Source of the DNA: Platanthera guangdongensis
Lineage: Eukaryota > Streptophyta > Magnoliopsida > Asparagales > Orchidaceae
Length of the DNA stretch: 64,000 bases
Assembly: GCA_039583875.1 (NCBI GenBank)
Contig: CM077152.1
Coordinates: 22,915,538 to 22,979,537, forward strand
Reading direction: 5' to 3'
Part shown: piece by piece, positions 25,131 to 34,590 of the stretch
How the letters are laid out: each line of letters opens with the position of its first letter
Numbering within the stretch: position 1 is the stretch's first letter
The notes under the pieces: model-generated
Told to the model about the DNA's origin: nothing
What the model saw: only the letters and a program-made list of their open reading frames with translations
The model's database searches: none
Made by a program: the position numbers and the translations under genes

Positions 25131-26320
25131 ACAGGAAGACCGCAGCATGCAGCGGCAAGAAACGGTAGGCGGTGCGGTTAGGAGAAAACCGCAGCAGGAG
25201 CACACCTCTGGCGAATAAGGAATGAGACCGGTCGGATAGAAGCAGACCGTACCAAGGTCAAACACAGAAGGCCGCAGCGAGTGGGACAGACCGCGCAGTC
25301 ACACCAGCGAGGAGGCAGATCGCGACCAAAATGCGGAAACAGAGAGTCCGCACGGTCTAGGTGGACAGCAGCGGTCACAGCACAGGAATCAGTCCGCAGC
25401 GGACAGGAGCAGACCGCACGAAGAGAAGGAGAGGCCGGCGGATAAGAGCAAAGACCGCGGGAGGAAGCCGAGCGGCTAGAGGAGAGAGACCGCGACCAAG
25501 ATGCGGGTGAGACAGAGACAACCCGCACGGTCAGGCAGATCACAGCGGCGAACAGAGGCAAGTCGCGCGGACAGAGAGGAGAGGAGCAGGAAACCGCGAC
25601 CAAGATGCGGGTGAGAAAGAGTCAACCCGCACGGTCAGGCAGATCCCAGTGGCGAACAGAAAAGAAATCCGCGAGTATAGAGAAGCGGATTAGGGAAAGC
25701 AGAAGCAGGCGAGCGGGAACAAGACCGCAGCGAACAGGAACAGTCCGCAAGCAAGGCAGTCCGCGAACAGACCGAAGCGGAGAGCAAAACGGCGGACTGA
25801 CGACAGGCCGCTGGCGAGTCCGCAGCGGACAGACAAGAGGGTGGCCCCACGGATTAGGAAGGAGGAAAGGCTATAAAAGGCAGAGAGGGGAAGGTGGATC
25901 CACGGGAGAAGAGCAACACAAGGAAGCAGAAAAGAAGCGGACTGAGAGGGGGCAGGTCGCAGAGGCGAGCGGATAGAGAGGAAAGCCGACTAAGAGGGGG
26001 CAGGCCGCAGAGGCAAGCGGATAGAGAAGAGCCCGCAGCGGACAGAAGAGAAGAGGGCCCCACGAAGCAGAGAGAAGGTGGCTATAAGAATCCTGAAAAG
26101 GGTGGAACCACGGAGAGGGAGAGGAGAAGCGGAGGCAGAGTTGCAAACCGCAGAGCCCGCGCGGACAGGAGACCGGAGCGGATAGGTGTCCAGGCCGCAG
26201 GAGACAAGGCCGCGGATAGACGCGGGTAGGAGAAGGAGGCCGCAGAGAAAACTGCGGACCGGGAGGGGGGGGGGGCGGGCTGGGCGGTTAGAAAAGGGGA
26301 AACCGCAGGTGACAAACCTG
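25131..26320 (-). repeat. C1 leader with imperfect internal repeats
   Basis: GC- and purine-rich on the plus strand, full of GCAGTCCGC and CGGACAG words. A block starting CGCGACCAAGATGCGGGTGA is repeated at 25491 and 25595 (period 104 bp), with a weaker copy near 25320. A shorter duplication, GAGGGGGCAGG(T/C)CGCAGAGG, occurs at about 25950 and 25996. A poly-G run lies near 26262-26275. The leader of C2 (37715-38466) has the same words. Confidence 0.75.
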
Positions 26321-26332
26321 GCTCTGATACCA
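26321..26332 (-). other. Primer-binding site of C1
   Basis: TGGTATCAGAGC on the minus strand, adjacent to the 5' LTR. The match to tRNA-iMet extends for 19 nt (to A58) and then stops. Confidence 0.92.
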
Positions 26333-26525
26333 TGTAGAGAAAGCTCCAAACCTTGTATATACTTCTTCAATCAATAATTACAAGTATGAATACATTTATA
26401 TAGAGGAAGAAGAAAGAGAGAAATCTCAATCTAAGATGTGGGACTAATACAAATAGGGAGAGAAAGAGAGAGAGAAAAGGGAAGAATGGGCCCCTAGATG
26501 GGCCTTAAAGTAGGCTTTTCTAACA
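26333..26525 (-). repeat. 5' LTR of C1
   Basis: 193-bp LTR, nearly identical to 21764-21958. Confidence 0.93.
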
Positions 26526-26530
26526 TGATC

Positions 26531-27032
26531 AAAAATACTAGATACCATATTTCTTTTTCTATTTTTTCTTTGATCTTTGATACACTGTGTTTTGAACATT
26601 TGCCTTTGGTGATTAAGGCGACTAGCCATGGGATTAGGTTAGGTACTTGCTCGGGTTTGGATATTCTCGCATGGTGTGTCGTAATTTACCATTGGTGATT
26701 AAGGCGGCTAACCTTGAGATTAGGTTACGGTTTTGTCCTATCTAGCGTTGGTTGACAAATTTGTGTGGTGAAGCATAGGTGCAACTCATCGGTGGATACA
26801 TCTGTATCCATTGTAAAGTTTAGTGTAATCTCATCTCTATTGCATTTTAGCAGTTTATATATGTAGCTTACATTGATCTTCATTCATTTGTGCTTTGCAA
26901 ACATCTTGTATTGTGGGCTGATTCGTCTATATTGTGATTTATTAATATCATGCGCCTCACAACCATATTCACCTCCATCTCTGGTTGTATTAAACCTAAC
27001 AGTTTTGTATGTCCTTCAGTAACATAACGCAC
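26531..27032. other. Unassigned; short direct repeat
   Basis: TTGGTGATTAAGGCG followed by CTA(G/A)CC and GATTAGGTTA occurs at about 26606 and 26691, an 85-bp offset. No gene recognised. Confidence 0.45.
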
Positions 27033-27650
27033 TTAACATATGTCGACAAAATTGAGGCCAATAGTAAACGCTTTTACAAAACTATTGTGCCTTGGATCAT
27101 CCAAAATGTCCAAGCAAACTGCCCAGATGAAGCGCCTACATCGAGTGTAGGCAACATGATTTCTGCGGAAAGGTAAAGTGATAGCTGGGAAACACGAATT
27201 TCCCGAAATAATAGTAATTGTTTCTTGCCCCGTGGATGTAAACTTCTCGAATATTTTAACAAAGTCTTCGACTTTCGGATATGAACCGAGTGCTCCAAAG
27301 CATACCAACTCATTCTGCAACGTAGCAAATAAGGAAGCTCTTTTTAAGGCATCTACCACATTGTTCATCTTCCCATCTTGTAGTTGAGTTCAAACTTCAA
27401 AGGGAGCACGCATTTTGTTTATGGCCTTCAAGTCTTCAATGAATTTAAGTGCATGGTTGGCAGTGGTCAAGATAAAATTTATTTGGACAAATAATGATCA
27501 CATTGCTTTATAGCTTGCATAATAGATTAAAATTCCGGATCACATGTGAACGAATTTTAGCCGCACCACTGAGATTCTCAGTTCAATAAGCAGTCTGTCC
27601 TTTGACTTGCATTGCTATTGCTTGTAAGCCAATATTGTTCAAATCATAAT
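27033..27650 (-). pseudogene. Ty3/Gypsy RNase H and linker relic
   Basis: Minus strand reads GQTAY.TENLSGAAKIRSH (from about 27620), NHALKFIEDLKAINKMRAPF, then NNVVDALKRASLFATLQNEL in the 27033-27368 frame, and EDFVKIFEKFTSTGQ. This is the usual order at the end of Gypsy RNase H (…NVVADALSR…) and the linker before integrase. Several stops occur and no LTR is attached. Confidence 0.68.
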
Positions 27651-27900
27651 CAACTTCAAATAACTTTTAAAGTTTGATAGGGGATTAGAGTCTATGTGAG
27701 TTTTTCATTTGTTTTGCGTTGACTTGACGCCTCTTCCACAGGAACAAACATCATACCATGAAGGATGAGGAAGAGAGATGCATCGCAATTTCACGCCACG
27801 ATGCGAGGTAAAAATCAGTGATGGGAAGAGCAATTATTACTGAATTGAGTGAGCGTTGTTAAAGTATCAATGTCGACCATGGACAACAGGATAAGGAACG

Positions 27901-28292
27901 TGTTACGAGCCCGGGATTGTGAGCGCGTGCACGGTGGAAGAGGTGGGAAGTCCCCAGCGGAGGAGGAGAAGGATATTTGGCGAGCTATGGCGGCCGCGGA
28001 GCTTGCGGCTTGCGACGGCGGAAGAGGCACTGGCGGAAATCGCGGGGGTATCGCGATACGGAGACGGGCGGCTTGCGGCTAGGGCATCCATGAGGTATCA
28101 GGAGAGTCAGAGAGAGAGAGGAATTAGAATTTAAAATAAACTTGCTTGCTTCTTGTCTACCATCCATGGTTCACCCCACCGGGTACTAATAGTCAAATGC
28201 CCCCGCCATGGGCTTAGACACGGAGGATCAAAATACGCATAATAATAATAAGGTAAAAGTACGACATGCGCGACGAAGGTGGGACCGTAACA
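27901..28292 (-). repeat. 3' LTR of gag-only element
   Basis: 392-bp LTR. It carries TAATAATAATAAGG near its end on the plus strand. Confidence 0.92.
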
Positions 28293-28322
28293 TCCCCACC
28301 CTACCCGACGACAAGTTTGCCC

Positions 28323-29171
28323 TCAAGCTTGGTCTGTAGTGGCGGTCGGCGTCGGGTCGCCTGTGTCAGTGTCAGCATCCCGTTCGGCAGCCGGGTCGTC
28401 GACCTCCAACCAGAAGAGGCGTTTGTAGCGATGTCCACAGAAGAATGTCTTGCCGCAGTTGTAACAGAGGCCCTTGACACGATGGTCACTCATCTCTTGT
28501 GGCGACAGCCGGCAAATGGCAGCAGGGCGTTCGGCGCCGCGTTTCGGGCCGTGGAGACTGACGGTGGACGATGACAGAGGGCGCGGAGTACAACTGGACC
28601 CATCGGTGTCCCGGTGATGTAGATGAGGGCGATCCAAGAGCAGACGCTTCTCGCAGACGCGAACCAAGCTCATTACATTGGTCAGATTTGCAGGTGCTTG
28701 AGATTCCACGCCCATGCGGAGGCGCTCATAAAGTCTCGTGGTGAAGGACACCTGCTGTGTCGGAAGAACGGAGGTCGTGCGGGCCAGGTGGACTTGAAAC
28801 TGCTCGAGGTACTCGTCAATCGGACCGGTCTGTCGGAGGGAAATGAAATCCGCCAAGGGATTATTGTGGAGCGGTGGGCCGAAGCGGAGGGTGCAGTTTA
28901 CCATGAAATCTTCCCAAGATAGGCGTGGTTTCTCTTGTTGCAGATGAGAAAACCAAAGTTTTGTCGGGCCCATCAGGTGGAAGGCGGCAAAATGGAGCCG
29001 TTCTTCCCACGAGGTGCGTTGGTGGGCGAAGAACTGCTCGCAACGAGAGAGCCAGGCTAAGGGGTCTTCGTGGCCGTCAAATATGGGAAAGTCCAGCCGC
29101 AAGTACCGTGACACCCCGTCGTTCTCGTGCCGCGGGGGAAAAAATTCTGGCAGGGTTGGCAGAATCGGCAC
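28323..29171 (-). CDS. Gag of the gag-only Gypsy element
   Basis: An uninterrupted 282-residue frame. Residues about 20-200 form a retrotransposon gag capsid: FPIFDGHEDPLAWLSRCEQF, FHLMGPTKLWFSHL, FTTRLYERLRMGVESQAP. Near residue 237 GLCYNCGKTFFCGHRYKRLF is the degenerate zinc-knuckle-like motif usual at this place in Gypsy gags. The usual next step, protease, is missing and the frame ends within an acidic tail. The upstream part (29216-29683, proline/serine-rich) is in another frame, so a frameshift near 29190 removes the normal N-terminus. Expression is unknown; a truncated gag could still be made from an internal ATG. Confidence 0.78.
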   Translation of the reverse strand: MPILPTLPEFFPPRHENDGVSRYLRLDFPIFDGHEDPLAWLSRCEQFFAHQRTSWEERLHFAAFHLMGPTKLWFSHLQQEKPRLSWEDFMVNCTLRFGPPLHNNPLADFISLRQTGPIDEYLEQFQVHLARTTSVLPTQQVSFTTRLYERLRMGVESQAPANLTNVMSLVRVCEKRLLLDRPHLHHRDTDGSSCTPRPLSSSTVSLHGPKRGAERPAAICRLSPQEMSDHRVKGLCYNCGKTFFCGHRYKRLFWLEVDDPAAERDADTDTGDPTPTATTDQA

Positions 29172-29215
29172 CTCACTGGAGGAGCCCGTTGTCGATTGAG
29201 CTGGTCGGTCAGCCG

Positions 29216-29683
29216 CTAGTTGGGTGGTGACGGCGACAATGCGGGCGTTGTTGTTATCCGTGAGGAGCTTGGTGAGGGACTCAAAAAATTGCGAGAGAGA
29301 GGGCTATTCGGCCATTTCAAGCGGAGAAATTGGTGGGTGGTTGGCACCGGGAGGGCTGGAGGAAGGAAGGACCGGTGGTGGAAGCAGCCCGATAGAGGCC
29401 GCAAGGAGGGAACGCCCGTCGATGGAGGATACAAGGAGGATGGCCGCTGGAGAAGGATTTGCGGATAGCAGTCGAGGTGGGGACGGTCGGGCGGAACCAC
29501 CTTAGGATCGGCGGATGTCGGGGACGGCTGGATCTGCTGGGACGGCAGCTGGCGGCTGCTGTACGGGGAAGATCGGCCCCTGCGGACGCGAATACTCGCA
29601 GTCGGAGCGGCGGAGGGTGCTGCGGCCAGCGGGGTTGTCGTGGTCGGCCACGGTAAGGGCCGAAATCGCTGGATCTGGAACAT
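29216..29683 (-). pseudogene. N-terminal gag segment, out of frame
   Basis: A proline-, serine- and threonine-rich frame beginning MFQIQRFRPLPWPT shortly after the primer site. It occupies the position of the gag N-terminus but is offset by one frame from 28323-29171. Confidence 0.5.
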
Positions 29684-29705
29684 CAGCGGCGGGGAGGAAG
29701 GTTAT

Positions 29706-29716
29706 CTCTGATACCA
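29706..29716 (-). other. Primer-binding site (tRNA-iMet)
   Basis: TGGTATCAGAG on the minus strand, just inside the 5' LTR. Confidence 0.9.
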
Positions 29717-29719
29717 AGC

Positions 29720-30114
29720 TGTTACGAGCCCGGGATTGAGAGCGCGTGCACGGTGGAAGAGGTGGGGAGTCTCTGGCGGAGGAGGAGAAGGATATCTGGT
29801 GAGCTATGGCGGCGGCGGAGCTTGCGGCTTTCGACGGCGGAAAAGGCGCTGGCGGAAATCGCGGGGGTATCGCGATATGGAGACGGGCGGCTTGCGGCTA
29901 GGGCATCCATGAGGTATCAGGAGAGTTAGAGGAGAGAAGTAGAGAGAGGAATTAGAATTTAAAATAAACTTGCTTGCTTCTTGTCTACCATCCATGGTTC
30001 ACCCCACTGAATAGTCAAATGCCTCCTCCTTGGGCTTAGACACGGAGGATCAAAATACGCATAATAATAATAAGGTAAAAGTATGACATGTGCGACGAAG
30101 GTGGGATCGTAACA
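29720..30114 (-). repeat. 5' LTR of gag-only element
   Basis: 395-bp partner of 27901-28292. Confidence 0.92.
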
Positions 30115-30119
30115 GAACG

Positions 30120-30672
30120 AAGAAATATCTTTGGTGTTGTCGACTATGAATAAGAAGAAAAGAAGACTGCTTCTCGCTCATTGCCACAGTAGGGCGAAGA
30201 GATTTTTGCGGGAGGAAGATGAAGGTTGCTGCAATAGGAAAGAATGATTGATGCTTCGGAAGAATAAAAAATTCGGGTTTTTTTTGTAGTGGGAAGATGA
30301 ATGAAAATGGATTGATAGTTGTCGTAGTAAGAAGATGATCTAAGGACAACCACCTCCTACTTGTGGCTATAAAATACGAGACAGTTGTTGAAGAAGCGGC
30401 TAACAGCGGTAGAAGATGTTGCAAAAGACGGTCTTCTTTCATCGAAAGAGGCGACAATGAAGCCAATGAAGCGGTTGAGAGCTGATAAAGAACAAAGTTG
30501 TTATCAAAGATGATGCCAAAGTCATAGACTCATTGTTAAGCTGCTACAAATGAACATGGGAGGATCGAGAAGCTATGATATGAGATACCCCTAGTGTAAG
30601 ATTTTACAAAAATGAACAATAAGTTGTTGCTAGGAGGAACCGACAAACACTTGAGGAGTAACAAGTAAGGAG
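30120..30672. other. Unassigned spacer
   Basis: No coding family, repeat or RNA recognised; moderately purine-rich. Confidence 0.5.
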
Positions 30673-30681
30673 AAGATAAAA

Positions 30682-31241
30682 CAATAAACAACAAACAACA
30701 GTCAAGCCTTTATCCCACTATAGTGGGGTCGGCTATATGGATCCTTTGTCGTCATTGTGCCCTATCTTTTGTCATAATCTCACTAATGCCTAAGTACATT
30801 ATGTCTTTCCTTATAGTTCATTCCAAGTCTTTATTGGTCTACCCCTCCCTCATTTAACATGTCAAGTGACTAGACTCTCACAACGCCTAACAGGTGCCTC
30901 TAATGGTCTCCCTTGTACGTGTCCAAAACATCTTAGTCGAGCTTCTCGCATCTTCTCTGCAATTAGTGCTACTCCTGTCTTATCCCTGATACATTCATTC
31001 CTATTTTTTATCCAGTCTCGTGTGTCCACACATCCACCTAAGCATTCTCATCTCCGCAACTCTCATTTTTTGCTCATGTACACAATTCACTACCCAACAC
31101 TCAGAACCATAGAGCATCGCGGGTCTAATTGCAGTACGGTAAAACTTGCCCTTAAGTTTTAGTGGTACTTTAAGATCACATAAGATCTCTGACGCGCCTC
31201 TCCACTTCAACCAACCCACTTGGATTCTATAGAAGATAGAA
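30682..31241 (-). mobile_element. RTE LINE 3' fragment, second copy
   Basis: 560-bp copy of the 3' part of the LINE at 12679-13901, same orientation, flanked by AAGATAAAA (30673-30681, 31242-31250). The 3' tail reads on the minus strand GACTGTTGTTTGTTGTTTAT, the TTG-type tail common in RTE elements. Coding remains include YGSECWVVNCVHEQKMRVAE and RMLRWMCGHTRLD. Confidence 0.87.
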
Positions 31242-31250
31242 AAGATAAAA

Positions 31251-31884
31251 TACAAATAAATCAAGTAATATTATTGTGTTCCCTAGAGATGGATCAAGTC
31301 ACTGATCGAGAGAATGATGGATCGCAGTGAGGAGAAGCAAACTTCTTCCCATGGTTAATCCGATGTCCACCAATGTTGACTTCCAAGTGAGATTGCTAGA
31401 GGGAAGAGAAATAAGAAGCTCTTCCCAGTTGGGGGAGTCTCAACCCTAAGCTTAGAAAAGGAAGTGGAAACAAGAACAAGAGAATGAGTAGGGTAAACTA
31501 ACTTTATCCTTATCCTTCTCATTCTCTCTATTAATAGTTTTACAAAACTCATTATCACTGAACATAGAAATTGCCAAAATAAAATTGCATGAATAAAATG
31601 ATTGAAATAAACATTGATAATGAAGTTTCAAAAGTAAAGGTGCGCGCAAAATTTAAAAGTTTAAATATTTGTTGATGCGTAGTCATGCGGTTTTGACGTT
31701 GCGGTGGTTGTATGTGTGTCCACAACATATACCATGAGTTATGATTTATTCAAACATAAGTGATAGATAAATCATAATCACTTCACATGATGTTGGTGGC
31801 GCTCTGACAGATGTGCACATTAAGATGCCCTACATTAATAAATGGACAAGAAATTACAAGAATATTACATTAGCCGAATCAAAA
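31251..31884. other. Unassigned spacer
   Basis: Nothing recognised on either strand. Confidence 0.5.
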
Positions 31885-31889
31885 ATATG

Positions 31890-32072
31890 TGTAGAGAAAA
31901 GACCCCAAACCTTATGAACACTTTTTCAATATATTAAAAGCAAGTATGAGAACATATATATAGGAGAGGAGAGAGGAGAAGAGTCCTATACAAGAGATGT
32001 GGGACTAAAGCAAGAGAGAATACAAATGGGAAAAATTAATGGGCCTTTACAATATATCTTATTTCTCTAACA
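31890..32072 (-). repeat. 3' LTR of C3
   Basis: 183-bp LTR differing from 32398-32579 at a handful of sites. Confidence 0.93.
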
Positions 32073-32322
32073 CTCCCCCGCAAGCTGGAGCATACAAATC
32101 GTAGGCACCAAGCTTGGATAAGAACTGATGGTACAAATGCCGGGGCAATGCCTTGGTGAGGATGTTAGCTCTAATTTCTTTAACTGAATCTTTTCACGGA
32201 TGAAGTGACAATCAACTTCAATGTGTTTGGTCCTTTCATGAAAAACTTGGTTCTTCGCAATATGGATTGCGGTCTGACTATCGCAAAGTAGAACTGGTGG
32301 CGAGGACAAGGTGACTCCTAGG
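32073..32322 (-). pseudogene. Copia RNase H C-terminal fragment in C3
   Basis: Minus-strand reading [20 protein letters not shown] then [19 protein letters not shown] aligns with the same part of C1 and C2 (CDSQATIHIAKNPVFHERTK). It is followed by a frameshifted end towards [15 protein letters not shown]. The fusion to tRNA is at 32322/32323, in the region of LGVTLSSPP. Confidence 0.88.
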
Positions 32323-32397
32323 ATCAGAGTGGCGCAGCGGAAGCGTGGTGGACCCATAACCCACAGGTCCCAGGATCGTAACCTGGCTCTGATACCA
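32323..32397 (+). tRNA. Initiator tRNA-Met (CAT) copy, retro-derived
   Basis: 75 nt that fold as an initiator tRNA. Acceptor ATCAGAG/CTCTGAT; D-stem GCGC/GCGT; anticodon stem GTGGA/CCCAC with loop CCCATAA (anticodon CAT at 32355-32357); variable AGGTC; T-stem CCAGG/CCTGG with loop ATCGTAA; then A73 and an encoded CCA. Against the plant initiator tRNA as I know it there are two changes: G31 to A (32352) and A58 to T (32379). Nuclear tRNA genes do not encode CCA, and here CCA touches the LTR at 32398, so this is the element's primer-binding site extended over the whole tRNA rather than an ordinary tRNA gene. Functionality as a tRNA is doubtful. Confidence 0.9.
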
Positions 32398-32579
32398 TGT
32401 AGAGAAAAGACCCCAAACCTTATGAACACATTTTCATATATTAAAAGCAAGTATGAGAACATATATATAGGAGAGGAGAGAGGAGAAGAGTCCTATACAA
32501 GAGATGTGGGACTAAAGCAAGAGAGAATACAAATGGGCCAAATTAATGGGCCTTTACAATATATCCTATTTCTCTAACA
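32398..32579 (-). repeat. 5' LTR of C3
   Basis: 182-bp LTR directly abutting the tRNA CCA end. Confidence 0.93.
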
Positions 32580-32621
32580 ATATGCATTGCAAAATAAATG
32601 AAAATAATTCATCTAACTTAC

Positions 32622-32670
32622 CGCATGTTATTTTGTTTTGATTGTTGGCAAAAAGACTAACCAGTTCACC
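32622..32670 (-). CDS. Host gene exon encoding GELVSLFANNQNKITC
   Basis: 49 nt after acceptor ATATTTTCAG and before donor GTAAGT. It starts in phase 0, exactly continuing the exon that ends ...DDSGRQ at 48003, and ends in phase 1. Its peptide is the expected next block of the conserved domain, which is why it is linked across 15.3 kb. Confidence 0.82.
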
Positions 32671-33110
32671 CTGAAAATATTATAAAAACTGACTTAGAAC
32701 AAACACAAATACCATACATGTAACTATGGAGTAAGATTTACACAAACTACCGGACTATTTGTAACTAAATCACAAAATACATGGAAGATGTTAAGCTAGA
32801 ACCTGCTCATGGACAGAAATAACCCAATAAACTGGGAATCTCTAATTAGAAAGACTGTCAGAACACAACAGCGGATTAGCTCATAGAAAATGACATGTTG
32901 ATCTTTTTTATTCAATTATTGGAATTTAACAATCTCAGTGACAAAGGAATTCAAATCTAGAACTTTCAAACAGATTAAAATTCAACCTAAAAAAATTAGT
33001 TTTATATTTTAGGTTAATAAATACAAAAAATAACAAGAATGGTAATTTATGTAGAGTCGGTGTTATGGGTAGTGAGTAGTGATTGGGTAGTGGTGTAGTT
33101 ATAGAGTACT
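32671..33110 (-). other. Intron sequence without recognised features
   Basis: AT-rich; nothing recognised. The end (33040-33110) is weakly similar to 41013-41060. Confidence 0.5.
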
Positions 33111-33392
33111 TGTAACATCCGAAGTTTACGAGTCATCATTCTTTATTTTAGGATCCATTCGCGAGCATTTTTTATTTGCGCCAGTGATGTGTTAAGGTAT
33201 TTTCTATTGGGTATAATCCCACAAATAGTCGGAAAATTAATTAAGATCCGATAATAGAGAAATTTATGAATTTTAGTTCAGCATGTTTTTGATTCGCGAG
33301 TACGTAGCACATTTATTTATAAGTAATTAAGAGTTGGCGTAATTGTAATTAAAAGGGAGAATTCAATTTCAAGGCAAAATTGGCGTTATAGC

Positions 33393-33560
33393 TGTTGGCA
33401 GTGCCCAAAGCTTGTATGTATTATTCCAATATCTAAATACAAGGAGAGAATACAAATATATAGGAGAGAAGAGAGAAGAATAAATCATATACATGATGTG
33501 GGACTAAAGAAGGAGGAAAATGGGTCATCAAATGGGCCTTTTACATGGGCTTTTCTAATA
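33393..33560 (-). repeat. 3' LTR of C2
   Basis: 168-bp LTR, with the pol stop codon just inside it. Confidence 0.94.
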
Positions 33561-34590
33561 CTCCCCCGCAAGCTGGAGCGTACAAGTCGTATGCGCCAAG
33601 CTTGGATAGGCACTGATAGAAGAGGGTACTAGGTAGAGCTTTGGTGAGGATGTCAGCAACCTGTTCAGTACCCGGAACATGCTTGAGCTCGATCTTCTTC
33701 ATGTGGACTTTCTCTCGGATAAAATGACAATCTACCTCAATATGCTTCGTTCTTTCATGGAAGACCGGGTTTTTAGCAATATGTATGGCAGCTTGACTGT
33801 CACATAGGAGGAGAGCTGGTGAAGGTAGTTTAACTCCAAGGTCGGTAAGGAGACTCTCAATCCATGTGAGTTCAGAGACCACAGCAGCCATTGCCCGATA
33901 TTCTGCTTCTGCTGAGGATCGAGCAACCACTGCTTGTTTCTTGCTTCGCCAAGTAATCAGATGTCCTCCAAAATAGGTGCAAAACCCGCTAGTAGATCGT
34001 CGATCGTCGAGGGAGCCAGCATAGTCGGCATCAGAGTATGCCACTAGTGTAGGAATGGAAGATGAGGTTTTGTATACAAGTCCTTGGCCACGAGCTGTCT
34101 TAAGATATCTGAGAATGCGTTCCACAGCCTGGAGATGAGAGCTTCGAGGAGAGTGCATATAGCGACTCACAAGTCCCACAGCGAAAGATATATCAGGTAT
34201 TGTAACTGTTAGGTAGATAAGCTTCCCAACAAGACGACGGTAATATTCTAGATTTGATAGAAGCGAATCAGAATCTGAGCTCTGAGCACATATTTTGTGA
34301 TTTGCATCCATGGGAGTGTTAATAGGTTTGCAACCAGAGTAGTCTGCATCATGAAGAAGATCCAGGCAATATTTGCGCTGAGAGAGAACCAACCCATCTG
34401 ACCGTCTGGCCACTTCCAGACCGAGGAAGTACCGAAGAGGACCCAGATCTTTAGTTTGAAAGACGGAGCTCAGATGTAGCTTAACGGCCTGTATGTCGTC
34501 CAAGTCACTGCCAGTAATAATGATGTCGTCGACATATACCAATAGGAGAACCGTACCAGTGGCCTGGTGGCGAGTAACAATGAGAAGTCA
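33541..34590 (-). pseudogene. C2 RT end and RNase H
   Basis: Begins in the RT palm with VYVDDIIITGSD and continues through LGLEVARRSDGLVLSQRKYC. RNase H follows: AYSDADYAGSLDDRRSTSGF, WRSKKQAVVARSSAEAEYRA, LCDSQAAIHIAKNPVFHE and HVPGTEQVADILTKALP, with the acidic residues present. It ends in GGVLEKPM next to the LTR. It is in a different frame from the upstream pol; loss of one T near 34580 (FSLL.. instead of FSLFTRHQ) explains it. RNase H removes the RNA strand during reverse transcription in the particle. Confidence 0.92.

Larger units (their letters stand above)
21764..26525 (-). mobile_element. Ty1/Copia element C1, young but gag-less
   Basis: LTRs 21764-21958 (195 bp) and 26333-26525 (193 bp) run TGTAGAGAAAGC to CTTTTCTAACA and differ only by one substitution and a 2-bp indel by eye. 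They are flanked by the perfect duplication TGATC (21759-21763, 26526-26530). The primer site abuts the right LTR. The polyprotein begins in the protease: no gag capsid or zinc knuckle is found, and the leader joins straight to protease. Stops and frameshifts also interrupt pol. It is a recent insertion of an already defective template. Confidence 0.94.
27901..30114 (-). mobile_element. Gag-only Ty3/Gypsy element
   Basis: LTRs 27901-28292 (392 bp) and 29720-30114 (395 bp), TGTTACGAGCCCGG to GGGA(C/T)CGTAACA, have a perfect duplication GAACG (27896-27900, 30115-30119). The primer site TGGTATCAGAG (29706-29716) lies 3 nt inside the right LTR. The 1427-bp interior contains gag and then directly the 3' LTR; protease, RT, RNase H and integrase are all absent. 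LTR divergence is roughly 5% by eye. Confidence 0.93.
31890..32579 (-). mobile_element. Mini-Copia C3 carrying a full tRNA-iMet copy
   Basis: A 690-bp element: LTRs 31890-32072 (183 bp) and 32398-32579 (182 bp), TGTAGAGAAAAGACC to TTTCTCTAACA, with a perfect duplication ATATG (31885-31889, 32580-32584). The 325-bp interior is only the last part of a Copia RNase H region fused to a complete initiator tRNA-Met sequence next to the 5' LTR. It has no gag, protease, integrase or RT and is of TRIM size, so it must have moved using proteins of a relative. LTRs of C1 and C2 are similar but distinct. Confidence 0.94.

Noticed and set aside
25178..26370. Many overlapping serine/arginine-rich frames on both strands
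   Set aside because: GC-rich repeat leader of Copia C1; frames open on both strands because of composition.
32323..32397. Ordinary nuclear tRNA-iMet gene
   Set aside because: CCA is encoded and abuts the LTR, no gene-type flanks exist, and the position equals the primer-binding site, so it is a retro-copied primer, though its fold is real.
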